From NCBI GenBank assembly GCA_026770585.1, contig MU646384.1, positions 155,315 through 175,887 on the forward strand: 20,573 nt of DNA, written 5' to 3'. The position numbers were made by a program, and so were the translations under genes. The notes under the pieces were generated by a model. That model was not told where the DNA came from and did no database searches. It saw nothing but the letters and a program-made list of their open reading frames with translations. This DNA comes from Baffinella frigidus (taxonomy: Eukaryota; Cryptophyceae; Cryptomonadales; Baffinellaceae). Each line of letters starts with the position of its first letter. The stretch's first letter is position 1. Below, piece by piece: positions 9,801 to 20,386 of this stretch.

Positions 9801-12800
9801 TAACCTCTGGCTCTGCATCGCCAGTTTGCGTACGGAGCGCTCAGCCTCATCGGCGGCTCCCTCTTCTTCGCTCTGGCATTTTGCACAGTCTTGCCATTGT
9901 GCAAGGAGACGTGTACGTTGTTGACGAACACACGAAAAGGACCCGCGACCTGGCCTACCAAAAAACGCTTTAATCCGTCACATCAGTTGATTCGTCGCAT
10001 CAGTTGACGGAGGCTAACCTCTTGCGCTGTATCGCCAGTTGGCGTACGGAGCGAGCAGCCTGGTCGGCTTCACGCTCTTCTTCTCTCTCTCGTCGGAAGG
10101 CGTCGGATTCGGCGAGACGGTGCGGATCGTGAGTGGCGTCAACACCTTCCGCGCGCTGTTCAAGGCGAGTGCCCCCCGGATCCGTTTTCCCCCTGACCAA
10201 GGTAGGGGTTTGTTTCTGGCCAAGGTTTTTTTGGGGGGGGGTTGAGAGAGTTTGGGTTGAGAGACGGTGAGGATCATGAGCAGCGTCAACACCCAAACTC
10301 TCTCAACCCAAAAAAAAAACGCTGTTCAAGGCGAGTATCCCCCTGTACGACTGTTGACTTATTCGACTTTTTTTCAGAGTTCCCGGTGGAACTCTTCGGG
10401 GGTGGGGGTTTGGGTTGAGAGACGGTGAGGATCGTGAGCGGCGTCAACACCTTCCGGGCGCTGTTCAAGGCGAGGGCCCCCCGGATCCGCTTGGCCCCTG
10501 ACCAAGGTAGGGGTTTGATTCTGTCCAAGGTTTGGTTTTTTTTTGGGTTGAGAGAGTTTGGGTTGGGAGACGGTGAGGATCATGAGCGGTGTCAACACCT
10601 TCCGCGCGCTGTTCAAGGCGAGTATCCTCCTGTACGACTGTTGACTTGTTCGACTTTTGTTTCAGAGTTCCCGGTGGAACTCTGCGGGTTTCGGGGGTAG
10701 AGCGTTTGCGGTAATTGTTGTCCGTTTTGGACGTACGGTTTTCCGGTTTTCCGGTTTTCATTTGCCCCCCCCCCCGTTTCATTTGTACCAGAGAAGTGTC
10801 CATTTAAAATATTCAACGACCTTTACAACTTTTTAAAAAACCGGAAAACCGGAAAACCGTACGTCCAAAACGGACAACAATTACCGCAATCGCTCTAGGG
10901 GTTAGGGTTGAGAGACGCTGCGGATCGGTAGCGGTGTCAACACCTTTCGCGCGCTGTTCAAGGCGAGTGCCCCCCGGTGAAACTCTGCGGGTTTCCGTTG
11001 AGGTTACCAAACCCAAACGGGTTTGGTTTGAGAGCTGAGAGTTCAGGGTTGAGTGGTTAGTGGTTTAGTGGACGCTTTGCAAGACAGCGATATCGAGGAG
11101 AGTGCCACGACAGTTGACTGCACCGGGCGGGTTGTACACCGAGGCGATGCCCAATCCAGGCATCACTCTCTGGCGTCTAGGGTCTATATATGACCATCAA
11201 CATTTACCGACCGCGTTCCTGGATTCCGTCAACATCCAGCGGTAGGCTGATTCGGGGTTACCAAACACACCTGTGCAACTTCACACATTGTAACCTGCAG
11301 AAACTTGAGATACATGCGCATGAAGTGAGTGTGGGAAAGAAACTTCCGGTGGCTAGAGGGGACGTGAAGAGCTAGAGCCCCCCCAATGTTGACATGTGCT
11401 CTACAAAATCCAGCGACACGTGCTTTACAAAATGCACCGCACGAGTCTGATCACGCGGCGGTTTTTTTCCGGAGCAGGGGGGTGGGGGGGGGAAGGGGGA
11501 TGAGGCGGGGCTGGGGGATGAGGCGGGGCTGGACGGGGAGCTGCTGCGCCTGGTTGGGACTATGAGCGTCAAGGCGGTGCGAAAATCAACAATGCATTGT
11601 TTGCAGGACACGAACACCTGAGTGCGATCGCCGCCTTGATCTAGATTCAAAAATGCAGGGTACGCCTCACCAGCCAACTCATCAGCCAACAAAGCATTGT
11701 TTGCATCTAGAGAGGTGGCAGGTGTTCGTGTCCTGATGTACCCTCACCGGGAAACTGTTCGATTCCAGGGGCGTGTATCGTGCGGTAGGGACACCGGGGG
11801 ATGGTGCGATCGCCGTGCCCTGCATTTTGAATCTAGAGCGGTAGCAGGTGTTCGTGTCCTGATGTACCCTCACCGGGAAACTGAGTGAAGGGCCGAGTGC
11901 CGTGTAGGAAAAACAGCAGCTGCGGCTGCCAGTATTGACTGCGGTTGGTTGGGACCATGAGCGTCAAGGCGGTGAGATCGCCTCACCAGCCAACAATGCA
12001 TTGTTTGCATCTAGAGCGGTGTCAAGTGTTCGTGTCCTGATGTACCCTCACCGGAAAACTGTTCGATTCCAGGGGCGTTTATCGTGCGGTAGGGGCGTCG
12101 AGGGGTCGTAGGGCTCCTAGGAAGAGATGCGGGCTTACCGGATGTTGTCCATCGTCGTTTCAAATCACCTCACGTGGTTTCAATTCAAAGTTTTGAATAA
12201 TCCGGGAAGGGTCAGGTTGGAACAGGCCCACGTGTTCCAACTCACCTCTTCCAACCTCTTCTAACCTGGTCCAACCTGTTCCAACCGCTTCCAACCTGTT
12301 CTAACATGTTCCAGTAGTGTCGAAAACACGACGCCGACCCTACGCCCAGAATCCCCTTGCTGATAGTAGTCACCCTGGGTGGTTTCGCATGCTGCCGATA
12401 TTTATTGTTTTCTCTACTGACGGCAGTCACCCTGGGTGTTTTTTCAGGTGCAAAAGTTTGTGCTGGAAAAGGGGGAGACTCTCGTCCTGCTCCGCACCTT
12501 CGACGCTGGGGTACATGTTGAGCCTCGTCAACTTTTGCCGTTGGTGGTTGTTTTTCGTGGCCTTGAGATCTTAAAACATCGGTGCCAGCGGTCAACGCTG
12601 TATTTTTTTAATGCGCGCCACCTCATGGTTGTATTAGTTGAGAACCTGAGCGCCTAAGTGCAAAAGCACAAGCTTGTGAAAAACACATTTTTGATTCTGA
12701 AAGGCATCATTGTGGACACGTGTGCCATTCATATTTATGAGTGTCGCCTATAACTTTGAACGTAGTTATGAATGTCGCTTATGCACCCGACATTCATAAC

Positions 12801-15800
12801 TGTTCACATAAAGCGTGAACCTCGCAGGTGTGGGGGATGTACGCGATTGTGCAGAACCTCGGCTCGCTCGTTGTCCGTCTCATCTTCCTCCCCATCGAGG
12901 TCTCCCCCACTTGGCACCCACCGGGGGCTTCACTGACACAGCCCTTCGAAACCATTTGTACTAGAATCGTGTTCATTGCTATGGATTACCACCGGAATTT
13001 CCCCCGGAAATCCGGGGGGGGAGGCCTTCGGTCGCTGCTAAGAGGTCTATCGCGTTTTCACATCCCGACATTCAGATCGGGCAACCTCTCGAATACTTCA
13101 GCTGGAAACGTTTCCACATCCCTACATTCCACTCCAAGAGAAGGAGTTGCCGCACCTTCTTCCTCACCGAGGTCCCGATCCCACGTATGGTGGAAGACGG
13201 CGCTGCGGTCACGTTGCTCACACCATACACCATACACCACTCGACACCCTACACCATACACCATACACCCTATACACCCTATACACCCTATAGTCCCTAA
13301 CCCCCCGAACCCTACACACTACACCCTAAACCCTAAACCCCAAACCCACCTCTCCTAACCCCCAACCTTTGTTCACCCTCGAGTGGTCTGACAACGTGTT
13401 GAATAGTTCCATGGTGTTTCTGCGTGCCTACATTCCAGACTGTCGGCGCTTGCCTGTCAAAGAGAGAGTGCTTTATTGGGGAAGTACATCTGAACGGGAC
13501 TACACAAAACCCAAAGAGTTGCATTTTTATTCCTGTGATGTCAGAACTCAAGCCGGATACCCTGAGTTCCACAGCTCCTCGCAGTGAAGTACCGCAGGCG
13601 AACATCTCTGTTCGATAAAGTTCCTCGTGGCGCGTTTTTGGCGGGGTTTCAAGAAATGTGGCAGCTGGCGTTTTCGAAGCAGCATAATTGTGGGTGAATC
13701 CTGTGAATTCCCTCCCAAAGTGGCCGATCCGTGGTACAAACCATACAAACACTCTTTTTCGCCATCTGAATCGTGTTGTCCACTTTGGTTGCAGGACATG
13801 TCGCAGCTGGCGTTTTCGAAGCTGCTCTCTGCGGGGGACACTCGCGCCGCCGCCCGCGTCCTCGGTCCGTGTCTGACCCTAACACAAACACCCTGTTTCT
13901 TCTTTTTCATTACTCTCGATACAGGTCCTGGGTAGGCCCTTCAGCCTTGGGTTGAGTACCCACCAGTGCCCGACCCTGCGAAAAGCAGTCAAGGACTTGC
14001 CACCCTCGGAGCGTGTCTTCCCAACGGCGTGTATCTCCAAATGTGGTTTGACGTTCGATCTACTTTACGTGAGGCTGCGTGCGTGCTTGGAAGGTTCTAC
14101 GTTACGTGAAGGTTCTACGTTACCGTCCCCTCAGAACCTGCACCATCCCCTGAAGATACCCGCAGACTTATTCCTTAGGAATGCCGCCGAAAACGAATCT
14201 GCCAGCAACCCCTCAGACTACCATCCAACAGCACCGCCAGGGAAACAGCACACCACCACCAGCAACGTGCGCCGCCTCTGAATCAGCAGCACAGTACACT
14301 CAACTCGCACCCGCAGTTTACCCCCTGCCTCTAGCGCAGGTCTTACCATTCCTCCACGGGAGGGAATACACGTTGACCATGCTGTCTTCGATCCGTAACA
14401 AACGCATTTTTTTATATGCCAGTATTGCAAGCATAGGATCGCCCTAGGCACACGCAGTGAACCCCTCCGTATCTCACAATTCCTGCACGGAAGGCACAGC
14501 ATGGTGAATGGAAGGAAACACCTGGATGCCATGCTGGGTTCGAACGGGAACAAATGCACTTGACGTTTCTCGCAGGAGTGCTCGCAAGTGCGAGTGGTGA
14601 CGCTCGTTGGGACGACGGGCGCAGCGTTCAGGCTGGGATGGCCATGCGGGATTCGATCTGTAACAAACGCACGTTTCTGTCGTTTGCAGGTGTCCTAGTG
14701 CGCGGTGTCACTCTGGTGGGGGCAACGGGTGCAGCCTTTGGGGGAGTACATGGAAGCCATGTTGGGTTCGATCCGTAACAAATTCACGTTTCGTGCAGGT
14801 GTCCTAGTGTGCGTGATGACTCTGGTGGAGGTAAGGGGCTTCGCCTTCGGGCAGGTCTTACACACCCTGCACGGAAGAGAATACATGGTGGCCATGTTGG
14901 GTTCGATCCTCAACGTTTTTCTCTCACGCAGGTGTGCTGGTGCGCGTGGTGACTCTGGTGGGGGCAACGGGCGCGGCGTTCGGGCCGGGGTTCGCGTATG
15001 CTGCTGTGCATCTCCTCTACGGTCCCACATGGAGCCGCACTGCCATGCCGGTGCGTGTCGTCCATACCTCCAATAGCTCCACGAGTCAGCTCCAATAGTC
15101 CGCGTGCACACACTCACACCTGATGAGGGTCATGCGTGTCCTACCTGGAGTCGCACTGCCATGCCGGCGCGTGCCGTCGGGGTGTAGGGTACGGGGTTTC
15201 GGGTTTCTGATGAGTCGCCTGCACACACTCACGACTGATTAGTTTCATGCGTGAACCTGGTTTCGGCATGAAGCTGATTTATTCATGATCCTTGTTTCGG
15301 CGTTGAGCCGCACTGCCATGCCGCTGCGTGCCGTCAATGGCTCCAATAGCTCCCAAAAATCGCGTGTTGCCAAGAGAAATAGCTACAATAGTCCGCGTGC
15401 ATACACTCACGCCTGACTAGGTTCATGTGTGTGGACACGCTGTGTTGTGTTCATGCGTGCACGTGGTTTCGGCATGAACCTGGTTTCTTCATGGTCATCG
15501 TTTCGGCGTTCGGTAGGGTACTGCGGCGTGCAATGAACGATTGCGTACGGCTTTTGGGGGGGTCTGCGACACCCGTGCAGCAAGTTCTGGAAGGCTCTGG
15601 AATTTTCTGGAAGCTTCAGACGACTGTCTTGACCTGGAGACATGCACAAACTGCAAGTTAACGGTGCGTGTTTGCGGCGTGTGTGCAGGGTGCGTTGGCA
15701 TGGTACAGCGCGCTGGTGTTGGCAATGGCTCTGAACGGTGTCGCGGAAGCTTTCGTCCACGCCTCCGCCACCCCCACCCAGGTTAGAGTCGCGCCACTTT

Positions 15801-18800
15801 TTCTTGACGACTGTTGACTGAGAGTCGTGGCAACCGACGAATCGTTCCTGAATCTTCTTCTTGGTGGGAGTCACTTCACTCTTTCATGGACCAGGCAGGT
15901 TTAGGGAGATGCGGAATCCCGTTCACCAGGAACGAGATGAAACCGCAGGCGATTATCGGTCACGGGGCGCGAGATGAAATCACAGGCGATTAGAGGTTCC
16001 ACACGGTGGGCTCGAGGGTTTCGGTGGGCCTGGATTCCAGGGGGGTACGTGACCAAGTTGCACCAGAAAATATCTCAAGTTAATTGCATCAAGGCAAGTT
16101 GACTTTTGATGAAAGGTTCGTAGTCCACCGTGTGGCCAAGGCGCGTCGCGACGCGGTAGAGCGCTTGCGGGAAAACTTGGCCGATTTTAACGAGAAATGT
16201 TTTCAGAAATTCAGAGCTTTTGTACCAGGACGCGACATGAAACCGGTCCATCTAAACGATTCTGGTACAAATTCTGAAAACATTTCTCGTTGAAATCGGC
16301 CAAGTTTTCCCAAGCGCTCTACCTCGGAGCCGCGGTCCAGCACCTTAACGTCTTACACCAAGGCTTCCCCCCAGTGTTACTTTACAACAACGTGTCCCCG
16401 CTGATAACATTTGTGACTTTACAATAGACTGTCCCCTCTGACGCGCAGATGGGCCGGCGAGGCGTGACAACGTTTGGCGATGCGCGAACGTCTTTTCCCT
16501 AGCGTGTTACTTTACTATAACGTGTCCCCTCTGACACATGTTACTTTACAATACCGCACATGGCCCTGCGGGGCGTGCACAACGCTTTTTCCCTGGCGAG
16601 TCTCTCCACGATAACGAATCCCCTCTACCACTCATTACTTAACAAGAAAGTGCCCCCCCCCTGCCGCACACATAGCCCGGCGAGGCGAGAGCAACGCTTC
16701 CCCCCAGCAAGTCACTCCACAACAACAAGAACCCTTTACCCGTGCCACTTCACAAGAACGTGCCCCTTCTTACGCGTACATGGCCCGGCGATGGGTGAGC
16801 AACGTTTTTTCCCCAACGAGTTAACGTCTTTTCGAGTCAACGTCTTTTCCCCAACGAGTCGCTTCACAATCACGAGTCCCCTCTGCCACGTGCCACTTGA
16901 CAATAACGTGTGTCCCCACCGACGTGCAGATGGCCCGGCGAGGCGTGTTGCTGCTCCCCGTCACGGCAGGGTACCTCGGCGTGGCTGTTTCTCTGGCGCC
17001 GCTTCTGGGAGTGCGAGCGCTGATCCTCGCCAACATTCTCAACATGCTTCTGCGAACGTGCGCGCGCCCCCCTCCTGGATCTGCATTATCCGAAAAGAAG
17101 GGTGGTTGGCTCGTGAAGATGGTCGATATGCTTCTGCGAACGTGCGCGCGTGCCCCTTCTGGGTCTGCGTTGGTCAAACAATTTGTCGAATTCAGGGTAG
17201 TTTTGATTCGGGAATGCAGGGAGAGGCTTTTGTTGAACTTATGACGTCGGACCATAAACTTAAGGCGTCATGAGAGGGCTCGAACTAGGTGCTTCTTAGA
17301 CTCCACGATACTACGGGAATGCACTACGCTGATCCTCGCGAACATCGAGAGCATGTTTCAACGTCACTGTTTGGGATTAAGGGCGTAGATTCCCTAAACC
17401 CTCAACCATGACGAGGGCTCAGGGTCCCTAAACCCTAAACTTTCGGGTATGGGGTCCCTAAAAACAATGACGAAACTGGCAGAACTCGAAGCGTGCTCTG
17501 ATGAACCTGCGACGTGGATCCTATGGCAGGGTGCTGAGCGCCCGGCATGCCTTGGCGTTCTTCGCCTCAACCAAGCCTCCGGTACTCCCTAACCATGAAA
17601 CCCCGCTGCAATTTCCGAGTCGGCACGCGCCGCTGTCTGGCGTGCCAGATATGTTTCAAAGGGACCACCAACCCTCACGGGAGGAAAAAATCAAAGATTG
17701 TCGACTTGTTGGGCGAATCATTTTGAAAACTCCCAAAACCTGAGAAAGCAGCTTTTATTGGGCCATTATAAAATCGTTGGGGTCGGATCCGACCCCGACG
17801 CCCCCTAAATCCGAGGTCTGAAAACCGACGATTTGGTCTTTCCGTGAGGGTTGGTGGGAATGACTTAGATCCACGACACGGGCGCTGTCGACGTGCCAGA
17901 TGGTGTTCTCATGTTTCATAAGATAAAAACGATACGGGGGGCAGGCGCCATTTTTCAAAAGGAATAACACAGAGAAAACGAATCGGGGGGCAGGCGGCGC
18001 TGGAGCTCTCGTCGTTGCTCCCCGCCACCCGCTCCTCCCTCGCGCTCATCTCCGCAGGCACGCGCACCCAGACGTTGATCCCGGTAGGGTTACGGTAAAA
18101 GAGAGAGCGGCGAGCGCCCAGCGCCCCCCATGCGAACAACAACTGGCATCCTTCTGTGAGCCTACTCGCTCCTCGCACGCACGCATCTCCGTAGGCGCGC
18201 GCACCCCGCCTTTCTTTGGGAGCGATTTCCTGCGGGTGGGTCCCTCTGCAAATTTGATGTTTTCTTCAGTGTATTTATGTGGGACGTGCCGGTACTAAAG
18301 TTGGACACGCCAGTACTAAAGTAGGACGAGACCTCAGTTGGAGGTGGCCACGCTCTCCTCCCTCGTACTCATCTCCGCAGGCACACGCACCCAATTGTGG
18401 CTCCCGGTAGGGTTACGGTGAAATTGAGAGCCCACAGCGCCCCCCGTGAGAAACCTAAACCCTAAATACACCCTAGACACTAAATTCTGATGCGGTCGAC
18501 GCAGGAGTGATCGCGGCGGCGGTGGACACCACCTGGGTCTCGGGGGGGGTTGCTCGCCAAAACAAACCTTGCCTAAATCGTAAACACGACACCCGAAACC
18601 CGAAACCCTAAATACACCTCAGATCTTGAAACCTAAGGCCCGGGACACAGGAGTGGTCGCGGCGGCGGTGGACACAACGTGGGTCTCGGGAGGGATGGCG
18701 CGCTCTGCTGGCGGCGACGCTCCCAGGTCACTGCTAGCCAGAACATTTCATATTAAGTCGTCTGCCCTCCGATCCACAGCCGTAAGGGCGGCGCGCTCTG

Positions 18801-20353
18801 CGGCCATGGTGGCGACGCCCCCAGGTGCGGTTAGCCTCCTTGCTGCAATATCTCTAGGCCTTTGATGCAAACAACGCGTGTGTGTGTTGCCCCAGCGCTT
18901 GCTACACTTTGTTTTGCAGAAGAAAGGAGGTGGGGTCAGAATCCACCCGGAAAATGCTCGTATGAGCGGCCGGCACGGAGTATAGTAAGTGGCACACTGC
19001 GTCGAGCATGTGCGGCGCTGTCGCTGGTTGTTTGGCAATCAATCATCAATCTCTCTTGCAGAAGAATGCTCTTCTCCTGCTGGCGGCGACGCCCCCAGGT
19101 CACTGCCAGCCAGAACATTTCACCTTAAGTCACCTGCCCTCCCAGCCAGCGCCGTAAGTCAACTACCTTCTCTAGGGCATCCTTACTGGCCCGAGGGATC
19201 ATGCAACCATGGTGCATGTTGCCCCAGCGCGTCCTTCCCTTGGGTTTGCAGAAGATTGCAAACTCTGCTGTGGGAGAACCCTCCAGGTACAGGAGTTACT
19301 CAGATGAAGGACACACTTCACCCTAGGCTCCTACTTTAGGGTTGTGTCTAGGTGCATGGGACCAGGCGGTGCGTATCCCAAATTTCCCTGGTTCCCAGTT
19401 TCGGGTATTCGGGTATTCGGGTATTCGGGCCGGGTATTTGTGTCCCGGGTATTTGTGTCCCGGGTTTTGGGTTCCGGGTATTTGCGATTATCCCGTGTGC
19501 GGTTGGCGTCCCCACTGGCCCTACGGGTCCCCGAGATCAGGGACACGCCGCAAGGGTGGTCCTCTGCTCCCTGGCATAGGCCAGTCGCGTGTTTTGTTGG
19601 ACGCGGTTGCCCCAGCGGTCCCAACCCTTTTTTTTGCAGAAGAATTTGGTTTGGGTAGACTCTCTTGTTTCTGATTCGACCTCACGCCGCAACTAGTCCT
19701 CACTGCCGCATCCGCAGGGATGCGGTAGTGAGTTTGATGCAGAACAGTACACTACCCTGCATGTGTGCTCAGCGACATCGAAACGCTCCCCTGGAATCGG
19801 ATAGTCGCCCAATCAAGGCACCTGCACGTGTATGTCCCTGATGTGTGCGCACTTACCTTGTGATTAGAGCAGTACACCCAGATTCCGCAGCACACCCACC
19901 ATGATTCAGTACAGTAGGGACACCAACGTGGCCACGAAGTATTCCCTGGGGCCTGGTCCTCGGGGAGCCGACGTTCTCTTGATCCCACGGACAATCGAGG
20001 TACCCTTCTGCACGGCAGACACACCCTCGGTCAAGCTGCGTACATGGCGGAAGTGTTGCTAGTAATCAAGCTCTTTCCCTCACACACACACACACACTGT
20101 CTCTCGATGTCTCTCTCTCACACACACTCTATTTCGCGAGCTCTCGATCTCTCTCTCCCTGGCACACTCTCTCGATCTCTCGATCTCTCGATCTCTTGAT
20201 CTCTTGATCTCTCTCTCACACACACACTCTATCTCGCGATCTCTCGATCTCTCTCTCCCTCACACACTCTCTCGATCTCTCGATCTCTTGATCTCTCGAT
20301 CTCTTGATGTCTCTCTCACACACACTCTCTCTCTCACTCTCACTCTCTCTTTC

Positions 20354-20386
<33 letters not shown>

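Noticed and set aside
9825-9877. FAYGALSLIGG copy as the real exon 6
   Set aside because: Its next plausible donor gives phase 2, which does not fit exon 7, and it lacks the NTFRALFK end. The 10039 exon fits better, though the two are similar.
10000-11016. Minus-strand open frames with repeated Arg/Pro-rich protein
   Set aside because: They are antisense shadows of the five exon 6 copies.
12828-13358. 176-codon open frame across exon 9
   Set aside because: Only the first 24 codons match RFT1. The rest is intron 9 running into CCATACACC and CCCTAAA repeats.
18649-18720. VVAAAVDTTWVSGG stretch as RFT1 exon 16
   Set aside because: It needs a preceding phase-1 exon, but exon 15 ends in phase 0. 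In phase 0 its first copy meets a stop at once.
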